Part shown: in pieces, positions 44,641-56,013 of the stretch
Layout: every line of letters starts with the position of its first letter
Position numbering within the stretch: the stretch's first letter is position 1
DNA from: Athripsodes cinereus
Taxonomy: Eukaryota > Arthropoda > Insecta > Trichoptera > Leptoceridae
NCBI GenBank assembly: GCA_947579605.1
Contig: OX388310.1
Coordinates: 6,137,557 to 6,201,556, forward strand
Length of the DNA stretch: 64,000 nt
Direction: 5' to 3'
Position numbers and translations under genes: made by a program
The notes under the pieces: model-generated
What the model saw: only the letters and a program-made list of their open reading frames with translations
What the model was told of the DNA's origin: nothing
Database searches by the model: none

Positions 44641-44939
44641 TTATTATCATAATAAAAATAAACAAAGCTATGTACAAATTTTGAAATAAGTGAAAACAAG
44701 CAAAACAACAATATTAAACTCGGTACTTCTATTAATTGATTAACTCAATTACATTCACAAACAACATTCATCCACATCGATTGTATTAAGTTTAGAACTT
44801 ATTATTATGTATATTTTATTGTTTAGTGATTATCTTGCATATTATTTTAGTATTTTTTACGTATTTCATAGTGTGCATAGTATGCATATTATAACATACA
44901 ATATATTAAACCCGTACAGTTTCCAAATAAATTAATCAC

Positions 44940-45060
44940 TTATAACAATCTGGCTCCCAGAAAGTGTCACTGGGAGGAATCCGTGGAGCAAACTCATCTG
45001 GGGGGAGCTGCAAGAGAAGTCGTGGCTTTCTGGAAGGGAATGGGAATAAAGATGTGATAT
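44940..45060 (+). other. unidentified GC-richer segment
   Basis: A short block (TCTGGCTCCCAGAAAGTGTC; GGGGGGAGCTGCAAGAG) stands out from AT-rich flanks. One frame reads WLPESVTGRNPWSKLIWGEL. It may be a decayed transposon coding piece. I do not recognise it. Confidence 0.25.
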
Positions 45061-45064
45061 TTTA

Positions 45065-46200
45065 AATATTTTGTTTTTTTTTTGTTTTAATACTGACCAA
45101 CACGAAAATAATAAGAAGGAGACAATCTGGAAATCAGGGGAAGGTTAAATAGAAAACTAATTAAAATATTTCCACATAGAAGATATTCCACTTTCCATAG
45201 TAAAATTTAGTCTTATTTAATTGCGATATCTTGGTCAAAGTCTACAAGTGGAATAATATTTGTATTATTTGTAAGAGCTGGTACAGCCGTTTGTTATTTA
45301 AATAAATAAATAAAATAATACTGTTTAATTTTATATTCAAATATAAATGTCGAAAGTATGACATTATATTATTGTGTATTGTTATTTTTACTTGCCTAAT
45401 TAAGGTGTCCATTAAAACATACATACATATCACTGAACGGGTAAAATTATTTCTAAATACTATTAAATCAATTTATTTGATTAAATATTCGATAAGAATA
45501 ATTAAAACATTTTAATGTCGATATTTAATTAAATTAAACGTCCATTGATAATATTTGTAAATAATCATGAGGAAAATATCTTGATCAGTCAATATAAATA
45601 TTGAAAAGTATTTTTATATATTGACAACATCGTCCATTTCATAATATATTTTACTTATGAATATTTCTGTATGTTGTATTTTTATTATTATAATTAACAA
45701 GGTATTCGATTTAAACCATAAATATTCTCGAATATTTTTTGCGTCTCAAATGTTTTTAGTTCAGTGAATTCGTTTTTAAAATGATATTATTTTATTCATA
45801 CTGTTGGAGAAAAAAAACGATACTATTCGAAATCAAAGTTCTGTAGAACTAAGAACGCAAATTCTATCACAGGTACAGCTCCTATTTTTCTGTATTAAAA
45901 TCACATATACCTATAGCGATTTATCAAGAATTAATAGATACATCTTTTGTCAATGGTTTAAATAAAAACACTAGAATTTTTAACTCTAGTGTGTATCTCT
46001 GTTTGCCCTTTAATGTTCCTGTCGGAAGCATAAAGTTTTGGATTATAGGGAAATGAAATTTTCTTCATTAAAGAAATAGGTATAATGACAATGTTATGTG
46101 CTCTTGACATAGAAGTTTTATAAAAAAATTGAGATTTTTTTACAATCTCTCGCACACCTTCTAAGAGTTTGTATATCAGAATTGAGTCTGTCAATGTTTC
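45065..46200. other. no gene seen
   Basis: AT-rich; no supported feature. The 78-codon minus-strand frame near 45958-46194 lacks motifs. Confidence 0.4.
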
Positions 46201-46204
46201 AAGT

Positions 46205-46330
46205 CTTCTTCTTCTTTTAATAAATTTGTAGATCTGTTTCTATGGCGTCGAGGTCTCCTAGAACACAGAACTCCAGCTGTCTCGCCATCTCTTTGCAGGT
46301 CTTCCAGGTTGGCGTGTTCGGCTCATTATT
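46205..46330 (-). mobile_element. decayed LINE C-terminal fragment, minus strand
   Basis: The minus strand reads RTRQPGRPAKRWRDSW then stops, and ends in AAG repeats (plus-strand CTTCTTCTTC at 46205-46217). GRPAKRWRD is a frequent motif near the end of LINE proteins. Short and damaged. Confidence 0.4.
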
Positions 46331-47304
46331 TGCGGCTACTTGAGGGAGTCGTAAGAATCATTATTAATTTTGGGTCAGAAACTCAGTACTCCAGTAAAAC
46401 GCACACGGTTGTATCGAACTGTCTTCGTAATCGTGATTTTGCCAGTAAAGTATTGAGAAGGTAGCATTCTATAAATTTATTTCTGTACTTAGGTATTATA
46501 ATATAAACGTAGATATATGACGTGTTTACGTCTTTGCAAAACTTTCAAACTCACGTTTTCTACCCCACAAAGTTACAAAATGATTGATGATACGAGAGAA
46601 AGATAATTTCATATTATTAGCTATGAACATAGTACATAGATTATCATTATCAATATTGTAATGATAACATTCATTAAATATATTTTCGTTATATTTGGTG
46701 TTGTATTATTCATATAACACATATTTAATTATTGAACTTATGTTTGTTTAATTTATTTTTCCACACAAGTAAAAAAAATTAATGATAATTGAAAAAACTT
46801 GCAGAAATTAAGCTCGGAACAGAATGAGAAGGCTATTTTGGAGACATCAGTAAATTGCATCAATAGTGGTGACGTAATGAAATAGCCCTGTTGCGAATGA
46901 GACATCGTTAGGACGGCTTATACCAGAAAGGCCACCTATGTAAATGGTGGAAAGAGAGCTTTGCAAGAGAAGTCTTGTTCTGAACAGACAGATCGTCAGT
47001 GAAATTATGGATATGTGCTATTTTCAGAAAATTTTATTTATCACAAACCACGAACCTAATAATGAAAAATTATTGGCTTAAATATAACTTATTGTTTGCA
47101 CACTTTTTGATATTCTTAAGGTAAGAGGTACTCGCATATGTCTGTTTACAACAATGATGTATTAATATTTTTATTTTTTTAAACATTGGTTTTCAAAAAT
47201 GATCACAAACTATTGTGAGACTTTATTTCTAAAAAAAAAACTGAAAATGAAAAATTGTGAAGGGTTTTGCCGTGAATTTTCCAGTAGATATCCCACTCTT
47301 TTCT

Positions 47305-47395
47305 GTAAATTTTCGAGAGTCTTAAAAAGGTATTCGTAAAACCTCACATTTATGACTATATAAATCTCTTATTTAGCGATGAGGCATGCAAATAA
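47305..47395 (+). repeat. S1 repeat, 5' part
   Basis: TATCCCACTCTTTTCTGTAA, TTTTCGAGAGTCTTAAAAAG, CTCACATTTATGAC and AGCGATGAGGCATGC are in S1 order, and the copy breaks off there. More decayed pieces may lie at 47890-48000 and, inverted, at 48200-48233. Confidence 0.6.
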
Positions 47396-48239
47396 CAAGT
47401 TTACAAATTTTCATTTTAAAATAATTAAAATTAAAAGCTTTTCTATAATATATTTTATATCATAAAAATAGCCATGGTAGGAAATTGTAGTATTGACATA
47501 AATGTCGATACAAAAGATAAAATATCTTACAAAGAAGGTGTATTTATCCATCCATGGACAATGTCACTATGGCTGATGTAATAATTCTTTAAGCTCAGAT
47601 TAGACTGAGCTTCATCTTTGATTGATCGCTTATCCCTCCAGATTTTGTTTATACTTACCATGATCTATAAATCAAAAAAGCTTTACACGTTAAATATAAA
47701 TCCGTCAAATTATTTTTGACGTGTTGATTTGTGACTTTTATGATTTAATTCATAATAACCAATGAAGATAAATCGAATTTTGTTTTATTCTTCTTTCTTT
47801 CAACCTACTCCTGTCCACTTCTGGAGAAAGGCCTCTTGATAAATAAATTAATATCAAAGCTGCGAATTCAGTGGAAAAGAGTAGGGTGCCACCCATTTTA
47901 GACGTTTTTTAGTGTCTCCTAATTTGCAGGTATTCGTTAAAAAAAAATCAAAGATATTTAACATCCCTTATTCGACAGTGAGGTTACGATACATTTAAAA
48001 ATGCCTTTCTTTAATGATATGAAGAAAACAGTTAGTTCACTGACAACCCAATATGTAGAACTGCATAAAACAAATACAAAATCTGTCACATTTGTGCTAT
48101 AAACGTTAGACCTTCAGAATGGGTGAAATACTTCGTCCCTGAACTGAAGATGTTGTAAATTTGAGTAACGGTGTGTGAGCAAAACCTGGATTTTAAAGGA
48201 CACTCGCAAACTTACAAAAAAGGGTGTGAAATCTTTTCA

Positions 48240-49420
48240 CTGCCGGATACTCCACGAAACAGTTGCAATGATATATGTAATTCTCTCTTTAAAGATATTT
48301 TTAATATTTCTTTCATGATATTCCCGCAAACTGAAAATGTATTCTTAGAAATCTTACTTTGATTCTAGGCCGAAGGTATTTTGTTTGTCATCTTGAAAAA
48401 GTAAAGTGTCAACGGTATTGTAAACGAATGACGTAAAGAATTCTACACAAGAGTTAATGATTTTCTAAAGCAACTGAATCGTTCATTTGAGAAGCTACAC
48501 AAGTCCTTTTTTTTGCTTTTTTAACCAAATATTTTAGAATCTCGACTTACGATACTCGATGTGGATTAAAGCATATATATTTAAATTTAAAATAAATATA
48601 ACATTCCAGATCAAACATAGCCCCAAAATCAAGAATTCCTTCTTACATTTTTGCACACAGCAAAAAAATTATTAGCTTTAGAACTAAAATATGTAGATCA
48701 ACAGAGGTAGGGTTCGAATCCCGGATTATTCAGTTCAAAGTTTTCGATTCTTCTATGAACCTACCAAATACAATATTTTCGTCTTACAACAATATCTTTA
48801 TTTTTACTCTAAAACTGCATAAAAGAAGTATTTTTAGATCTATTTTACCTCTTGTATAATATCCGTTTACTTTCGTTCTTGCATTTCTACATTCACTTCT
48901 TTCCAGCGACTTTCTTTACATCACCTGGACACGGAGCCAATGTTTCTTATATCATTCCAGAACTTTCTACTATGAATCTGAGTTTATATTATATTAAGAA
49001 TAAAAACTATTATATTTCAGTTTCATACAAATACACCAAAATATGTTTTTAAAAGTCAATTATGAATTATTTGAATGTATAAAAATTGATAATATTTTAT
49101 GATTAAATTCATAGGTTTTGTTTCCGTATAGTGCTTATATGTTTTTGTTTTAAATTTATAATTGTTACGAACTTAATTATTTGAAAGATTGTTCCGTTAT
49201 TGTGCTGATCATGAATAAATCAAAAAAAAAATTGAATATTCAGTGAAATTCAAAAATTCAAAAAAAAAACAGTTCATTGAAAATGGACTGATTCTTTTTC
49301 TCAAATGATCGATTCAACCGATTCGGGTTACATTCCATTGACGCTCTGAGAAGGGTTCACTCATCCATCAGACTATTTAGTCTGTCAGGGAATGTAAAAT
49401 GGTTACCCACAAGAAATGTT
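48240..49420. other. no gene seen
   Basis: AT-rich. A lone B-box-like word (GGGTTCGAATCCCGG at 48709-48723) lacks a tRNA context. Confidence 0.4.
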
Positions 49421-49424
49421 GACC

Positions 49425-49470
49425 ACTCTCTCTCTCTCTCTCCCCCTCTCTCCCTTTCTCTTTTGAGAGA
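49425..49470 (+). repeat. CT-rich microsatellite
   Basis: CTCTCTCTCTCTCTCTC followed by C- and T-rich variants. Confidence 0.9.
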
Positions 49471-49743
49471 CAGTGGTTTTTCTCTTTTGAAAGAAGTTTA
49501 CCCTAAATAACAACACCGTGTAGTGCTTGCTACTGCTTGCGTTTTCTTTACTATTTTCAAACCTTTTTCGGTTCTTCGTCGCTCGTAAATCATCCGGCTT
49601 TCTTACCTACTCAAATAAGAAGTAATGAAAATAAGGTAAATAAGTTGTACCTATATTTCAAGTCGCGCTTCAAAAGTGTAAACGTAATCACATAATCAAT
49701 ATTCCACAACGTTTTCGGTGTTTCGAGATTTAAGCAATACTAG

Positions 49744-49822
49744 CCGAGTTTGTCGGTAGCCTTGAGGTAGAGTCTCGGCCTCGTATACAGGAGGTCAGTG
49801 GTTCGATCCCAGGTGCCAAATA
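49744..49822 (+). repeat. T1 SINE, head only
   Basis: CGAGTTTGTCGGTAGCC, TTGAGGTAGAGTCTCGGCC and a good B box GTGGTTCGATCCCAGGTGCC. The body is lost after AAATAGAG. Confidence 0.7.
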
Positions 49823-50037
49823 GAGAAAGACAGATATACGGATTGTCGAGGAGATAAAACGCATTCTAATTCAAACAAGTAATCGTAAGCTGGAGGGACC
49901 GGACACGACACAATTTGCAGAAGTAGAAGAATAGTCTAAAAAAGAACAAATATATGGATATCAGTACATTCCTGTGTATAAGACACCTAGTATTAACGTA
50001 TGTGTAGTTAGCTGTGAGCTAGTACTTACCTTGCCTC

Positions 50038-50090
50038 GTGTGTGTGTGTGTGTGAGGGTGTGTGTGTGTGTGTGTGTGGGTGGGTGGGTT
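50038..50090 (+). repeat. GT microsatellite
   Basis: CGTGTGTGTGTGTGTGTG, an AGG interruption, a second GT run and GGGTGGGTGGG. Confidence 0.95.
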
Positions 50091-50349
50091 CTGTACTGTA
50101 AAGTAAAGGTAATGTCAAGTACCTTCAATGTTTCAGTAGTAGTATTAAGCATAAATTTTATAGTAGATCTTGCTTTAGAATATTCATGAAAAACAAACCC
50201 TTTGAAATGGTACTTGATAGGTATACTCGTATTAATATGTACAAGCTGGCACGTATGTATCTATGGAAATTACATACACATCAACTCAATTTATGTATGT
50301 ACATTCATGTAAAGTAAAGCTAAATAGTAATAATCAGAACTGCGCATTA

Positions 50350-50490
50350 CTTATTTATTTATTTATTTATTTTATTCTTCTTGCACATCATCATACACAT
50401 TACAAAATCAACAAAGCAAATTACATTCAAAATAATGTGATGATATGCAGTGGCGAGATTATCACTTTATAGTGATTCTTTCCATCTTAC
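50350..50490 (-). mobile_element. LINE 3' UTR with AAAT tail, minus strand
   Basis: On the minus strand TGGAAAGAATCACTATAAAG with TGATAATCTCGCC is the conserved 3' stem-loop. Downstream are ACATCATC-type words and an AAAT tail (plus-strand TTATTTATTTATTTATTTAT, 50351). Homologous to 43976-44130. Confidence 0.65.
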
Positions 50491-50540
50491 CATCAGAGAT
50501 CAAAGGATTAATAAGTCAATTGAACGTAGAGGCCGCCCCG

Positions 50541-50612
50541 CATGTTCATTAAATACGGTTAGTCCACTGGTTACCCCAATTGCAGGAGATGCCGTGATGG
50601 AATTGTAGTAAT
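50541..50612 (+). repeat. S1 repeat, 3' part
   Basis: GCATGTTCATTAAATACGG, TTAGTCCACTGGTTACCCC and GATGCCGTGATGGAATTGTA, with a TAGTAATAAA tail. Confidence 0.65.
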
Positions 50613-50922
50613 AAAATGAGTCAAGTGAAATAAGATTATTTTACGTAGAGAATAAAAATTCCTTTTTATTTTTTTGTATACCGAATTTTTAAAACTGTCA
50701 AAAAAATTTATGTTCCTGCAACACATTTTAAAGATTATTTCTAACACTTGTTATATTTTCAAAAGATAAAGACTTAACGATTAACAAAACTATCTTCTGG
50801 TACTTACTATTAACTGAGTTAAATTTATGATTAACGGTACCCAACTCTGATAATATAACCATGCTTCATGTTTACATTCCTTTATGTAAACAGCTTACGA
50901 AGTCATATTTTGTATTCTATAT

Positions 50923-51586
50923 CAGCGGTCTGCAACCCCCGGTCCACGTAAAGAACATGAAGATTACTCTTTATTTCGTTGAAATGCTCCTTCAATAAAA
51001 CTGAAGAGATCGTGAAATATGTCAAATTCCCACACCTTTATGAAGAGAAGAAGGGGCAGTATACCTACATTTATAAAATAAGGGAAACTATAAAAACTTA
51101 GAATCTGAGAAAATACCAGATAAGACTGGTCATAGAAGGGAAGATTGATGGCCCTAGAGGGGTTGGAAGAAGGCGGCTTTCCTGGCTCCAGAACATTCAG
51201 AAGTGGACCGGGATGAGAGGTGTGGAGGAGTTGTTTCGTGCTGTCCAGAACATGAAGGTTTTCTCCCAGGTGATCGTCAACGTCGGGGGGACCCAACAAT
51301 ACACGTATAGAAAAAAAGAAGATAAAATATTATCTAACAATCAAAACGGAAGTGAACATTAAACATTTGAAATTCCTTTCCCTTTCGAAATCTGCCGACA
51401 GAGGGTTGTTATTTAGAACTAAAAAAAAACATCACATTCTGGGAATCGAGCCTTAAAAATTCCTTAGTTTCACCTTTTCATTGTAAACCATCGATAATCA
51501 ACCTCTCCCCCTCAGCGGGGCCGCTGTAATATTATCAAGCTTGACTTTGAATGGTCCACGAGGATAAAAAAAGTTAAAAATCACTG
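50923..51586. mobile_element. hAT-type non-autonomous element carrying a LINE fragment
   Basis: The left end is CAGCGGTCTGCAACCCCCGG; the right end, reverse-complemented, is CAGTGATTTTTAACTTTTTT with GTGGACC farther in, against GGTCCACG at the left. Flanking octamers TTCTATAT (50915-50922) and ATCTATAT (51587-51594) match at 7 of 8, an 8-bp target duplication as hAT elements make. Inside, plus strand 51125-51300 encodes GKIDGPRGVGRRRLSWLQNI, then VEELFRAVQNMKVFSQV, a LINE C-terminal fragment also present at 54060-54215. No hAT transposase is present. Confidence 0.65.
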
Positions 51587-51599
51587 ATCTATATAATAA

Positions 51600-52895
51600 T
51601 ACACTATACAAACAGTAAAATGAGATTCATCTACCGCAGCTTTCAATAATAACAGACACAATAAAACGCTTTATTTTTTATGGTACTGAAAAGACGATAT
51701 GTATGTTCATTACATCCAGTAAGCTCGGTTTGTGGTAGACACCATGACAAGATATGTATGTACGTTACGAGTTCAGACTTTAATAAACCGCGGCGTTTCT
51801 TTATGTAGGGACGTCTATCGCCTTGTGATTGATTAGACATTCGAGTGTCCGTTTTGCCCTGTCGCATGCACTACGGACGACATTTTTGACACATTTCAAC
51901 GTGCTGTGCTTTTCGCACAGTACTGGAGATCAGTTTGATTGTTTTTTTTTAGTTTCCATACAGAAACTAAATAATAAATATAGTGCATGTAAATTGGTAT
52001 TATATAAAGGAAATCAACCAAACCTAATAATGCTCCTAAAATAATTTGACATTTCTACCTCCAACCTACATAGGTCTCTTTGCACATCGCATTGGCTAAA
52101 AGCTGTAATGATGTGCAAAGTAACTTTAAAGAGAATTATAATAATAATAATAATTTCAATTAGTTTTGAAATTACCTTAATTATATTTCAAAGCTTTGTC
52201 GATAAAAAACCATGGTAATTTCCTGTGAGCGAAGCTTGATTTAAGTCTAGTACCTATTAATAAAAATATATCAGAACTACGATAGTATTTTCTAAGTCAT
52301 TTGCAATATAATTTTTTTTATAATTTCGGCCCGAAATTCCGAATTTTATGCAATCAAATTACAATTTATTTATCTATTTACCAAATCATAAATAACCAGC
52401 AATAACGGGCATATTCAAAGTGTCAATAAATTATTCAAATGATGACAATCATTATATAAATAATGTTTCTAAGCATTTCACTTTGATACGAAAATATTTT
52501 AATACAGAAACAAAATAATATACACCTTAAACGACCCTGTAAAAAAGAAAAACATAAACAGAATAACAAGGAAAATATTGTATCCGAAAAAAAATCGAGG
52601 GGAAGTATTTAAAAGCTTCCAGATATTATTCTCCATTTAACAAACAAGTTTATATTTCAGAGATACCTAAGTAAATAAAAAATATTCCAGAGATGTATCT
52701 TTTTTTAAAAAAAAAGGAAACGGAAGGAAGTATCATCAGTCGTCATCAACATAATCCATCTTTGTAATTTGATTTCACCTCATTTATAATATCATTATAA
52801 ACGCTGCTCTGTAGGCGAGAAAATAATTTCATTAGTAAGACCTTGAAGGTGGTTTAAGATAGAAACGAGGAAAGGTATTTCGAATAATGGGAGAA
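51600..52895. other. no gene seen
   Basis: AT-rich. A hairpin-capable word pair (CTTTGCACATC / GATGTGCAAAG, 52079-52121) is present, with no further support for a small RNA. Confidence 0.4.
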
Positions 52896-52898
52896 TTT

Positions 52899-53150
52899 AG
52901 AGATGGAACGAATACCCGGTTACTTTCTGATATCCGATACCCTTACACTAAAGTTTAACATTTCCAATTTGTTTTAAACTATAGTTTGACAATTACTTTT
53001 AAGTTGAAACCAGGTCGCTACATAGTGATTTTTCACACAATCGGATGTAAGGGGTACATTTACTTAACAATTAATGTTAATCATAATATTTTTGATAGTG
53101 AAACTGATCCAGGTTAATCATTCCAATCAATTCAATGACCATTGGTTAAC
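52899..53150 (+). repeat. hAT-like terminus fragment and family D copy
   Basis: AGAGATGGAACGAATACCCGG and ATATCCGATACC, shortened here, recall the subterminal repeats of the sequence at 62500-62780. From 52985 family D words follow: TTGACAATTACTTTTAAGTT, GAAACCAGGTCGCTA, ATCCAGGTTAATCATTCCAA. Confidence 0.45.
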
Positions 53151-53394
53151 CAATTGGAAAAGGTGTTTTTATTTATTTTATTTTATTTTCCTTCGCAAAC
53201 ATACAGTGTTTACATAGTTAATAATGTACAACTAAATTAATTTATAAGTTTGCAAACGTTTTAAAGTATTGCAACAATACAATGTAGTAGAACGAAAAAA
53301 ATTACTAGGTCAGCACAACAAACATAATACTATACTCTCCTGTCGGCAAGGCTTTAAAATTATTTAATGATTTGAATGTTCATGTCGATATTTT

Positions 53395-53560
53395 CAACAT
53401 AGCATACGATGACTTTATCGCCAGGATAGAGACTCTCCTTTGATTCTGTTATCTTTTTGATGATATTTCTTTTGTGTTTGTTTTCTGTCTCGCTGTTTCT
53501 TTTATTTTCACTTTTCCTGCTGAGATCGCCTTGGCCAAAAGCTGTGCAGGGTGATATTTG
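53395..53560 (-). mobile_element. conserved coding-like fragment K, copy 2
   Basis: The minus-strand frame GQGDLSRKSENKRNSETENK runs without a stop to ESLYPGDKVIVCYVENIDMN and ends at a stop near 53365. It parallels copy 1 at 26185-26345. The upstream words CACCCTGCA...CAGCTTTTGGCCAAG are also shared. Family unknown. Confidence 0.4.
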
Positions 53561-54059
53561 TAGATAATTATAAAAATCGAATTTATTTTAAAAGATATCC
53601 GGCCATTATCATCTATTTCATCACTAATAACTGTATTATTATTTGTTATTAATCCCACAACGATGTTATGTTCTGGATCGAGTTTTGTTCTGAAAAATGA
53701 GCTCTAATGAGAAACGAATACCTCACGCCTACACACACATAGCATTATTATTAGTTGTATTAGAATAATATTATATTATATTTTCATTGTTTCCTCAAAA
53801 TAATTAACCGCAACAAAACCTCTATCATCACATACAAACGAACACACACAGACACATACTCACTCATTTATCTTATTCACCTACACACACATCTTTACTT
53901 ATTACTCTCATTAAACGATTAATAATATATTAGCATCTAACATTTTCAGACGTGCCTATTCAGTGCGGGTTTAACGTTCCTTAAAAATAAATTTTGACTT
54001 AAATGTTAATTAGACTTTCCAAATCAAATCTGCTACTTGCTCAATACAAATGGAATCAG

Positions 54060-54215
54060 AAAAGACTTCATTAAAAACAGTTCCTCCAAACTTCTCATCC
54101 CGATCCACTCCCGGATGTTTTTAAGTCAGGAAAGCCGCTTTCTTCCAACCCCTCTTCGGCCATCAATCTACCCTTCCAGTTGTAGGATGGCATATTTTTC
54201 TCCTCTCGCTATGCG
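54060..54215 (-). mobile_element. LINE C-terminal fragment, minus strand
   Basis: The minus strand reads GKIDGRRGVGRKRLS, a stop, LKNIREWIGMRSLEELF. It is the same segment as in the hAT element at 51125-51300, here outside any hAT ends, so the LINE family exists independently of the hAT copy. Confidence 0.6.
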
Positions 54216-54420
54216 ACCAAAATATGAAGTTTAACGGAGCTTGATTGTTGTAAACAATTCTCAATGAGCATAAGCTCTACACAATACTTCAACATTACTT
54301 GTCATGTCAGTCCAAGATATTCTTAGCATTCTTCGGTGTATCCACATTTCAAACACAAATAAATGTTAAACGAAGTTTTCGCATTTAGCTGGATTTTCAC
54401 ACCTGCGAGAGTAAAGATTT

Positions 54421-54593
54421 TAAGAATATTACTCAACAGACACCTCATCCACATAACCAACAAACTGTGCAAACTAATTAAACCAGCCTAAGCCGATTCG
54501 TAAGCATCGGGACACCTTTCCTGTTTCATACAAAAGGGAGTTTGCACAATCTGTTGGTTGTGCGGATGAGGCGTCTGTTGAGTAATATTCTTA
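54421..54593. mobile_element. foldback MITE, family B (full)
   Basis: Arms of about 50 bp: TAAGAATATTACTCAACAGA, CACCTCATCCACATAACCAA at the left and GTTGTGCGGATGAGGCGTCT, TGAGTAATATTCTTA at the right. The centre, read in reverse, is GAAAGGTGTCCCGATGCTTA and CGAATCGGCTTAGGCTGG, the core shared with family A. No coding content. Confidence 0.85.
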
Positions 54594-54765
54594 ACAAATA
54601 TTAGGTTTTTTGTTTTTCTTATTTGGGTTAGTTGGAAGATATTGCGCTTCAGCAATAAACTCGCCCATTGCACAAAATTATGTATTTTATTGTTATGTTA
54701 CCATGTTTTATCTTCTTTGTATACTAATTTTGTGCAATAAAGATTATTATTATTATTTTATACTA
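54594..54765 (+). mobile_element. LINE 3' UTR with ATT tail
   Basis: TTGGAAGATATTGCGCTTCA and GCAATAAACTCGCCCATTGC (stem ATTGC/GCAAT), then TTTTGTGCAATAAAGATTAT and an ATT tail. It parallels 60226-60380. The coding part is missing; the family B foldback sits directly upstream. Confidence 0.7.
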
Positions 54766-54769
54766 ACAG

Positions 54770-55385
54770 AAGATCAAAACGAATAATTATTTCATATTTT
54801 ATGACGAAATTGGAAACTATGTCATGATTTTTCTTCCTGAATACGGCTGAAAGAAATTTGAAACACGCGTAAAACAAATTAGTCGCGTGTTTGTTGTAAT
54901 ACAAGAAGTGCTTTAAAGAAAAGGCATACCTACATACGTATGTGATTTTATTATTATTATTATTGATTCAACCTTTATATTATCATACCTACATAACACG
55001 ATAAAAATATTATTATTATATACAACGTAATGATCATTAAGTCAACTGTTTGTGTACACAATGTTACTTTATTGTGTATATAGTTCACCAAAACGACAAA
55101 GGAAATGGAACAATCAATTTTTGTATACTATGATTTGAAGTTTGCTCAGTTCAATAGTTACCAAAACCTTGTACAAAGATAGTCGTTTACTTTCAAGAAC
55201 ATAACATTTGATACAATACTGTATTCAAAGACTAGCGATAATCTACACCGTAATCGAATTTGGGTTAGTTTGTTAAAAATTGGTTACTTGTATGAATTGC
55301 ATGATTGCTGTATTAAAAATTGGTAATAATAGGACAATTTATTTAAAGATGGCGCCATTGAATGAGGCACTGAATGAGGATGCCC
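54770..55385. other. no gene seen
   Basis: AT-rich; no supported feature. Confidence 0.4.
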
Positions 55386-55389
55386 CAGT

Positions 55390-55868
55390 TTATATTGCTG
55401 AATCGTGCAGGTTAAAAATCTAGGTATGAGGCAGCGTGCCTTGAGATCTGCTCAGAGTGTGTCCTTGGAGTTAGTAGCTCCGCAGAGCAAAAATTTAACA
55501 AATTACGGGGATAGAGCCTTTTCTGTGGCGGGACCCAACCTCTGGAATGGATTACCTCTTGATCTTAGGCAAGCTGCGGATCTTAAGACAATCAGAAGGG
55601 ACCTAAAAACTTTTTATTTTACTAATTACTTTAAAGTATTGCATTCTGTTTTACATTCTTGACTTTAAATATTGTATTCTGTTTTACATAATTGACGTGG
55701 ATACCTTTATGTATCCGAGATTTATCATTTATATATGTATGTATTTATCTATATTTGTAATATGACGTGGATCTAATGTTCTAGAATTTATAAATTGTAC
55801 AGTGTCCTTGAGGTGCTTTGGCACGTAAACGACACTTTAATATTGTCCAATAATAATAATAATTTAAT
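55390..55868 (+). mobile_element. CR1/L2-like LINE 3' end
   Basis: The coding part ends at 55662: QRALRSAQSVSLELVAPQSK, then YGDRAFSVAGPNLWNGLP and LKTFYFTNYF. This is the conserved CR1/L2 C-terminal block in an undamaged frame. About 200 bp of 3' untranslated sequence follows (GTGTCCTTGAGGTGCTTTGG) and an AAT tail at 55850-55863. 5'-truncated. Confidence 0.8.
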
Positions 55869-55965
55869 GATCCGTAAATATCTCAAGAGCGCCGTGACTT
55901 CTTCTACTGGTAATCTGTTCCAGGTAGTTGGCGCGACAGCTCTACAGCCTTAGTCAAAACACATT
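55868..55965 (-). mobile_element. short LINE C-terminal fragment, minus strand
   Basis: The minus strand reads GCRAVAPTTWNRLPVEEV then ALLRYLRI, matching the ..AP..WN.LP...L+ block. It lies between the CR1/L2-like tail and the R1-like element. Confidence 0.4.
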
Positions 55966-56013
55966 AAATGTGTACGGCTGCTGAAGCTACTTTCTGCAAA
56001 TTTAGAAGTATTC

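Noticed and set aside
48665..48730. B-box-like GGGTTCGAATCCCGG suggesting a tRNA gene
   Set aside because: Preceding sequence does not form acceptor, D or anticodon arms, so not called as a tRNA.
49961..50189. Frames across the GT microsatellite
   Set aside because: Low-complexity translation of the repeat.
52079..52121. microRNA precursor
   Set aside because: Stem of only about 14 bp with a bulge; no supporting context.
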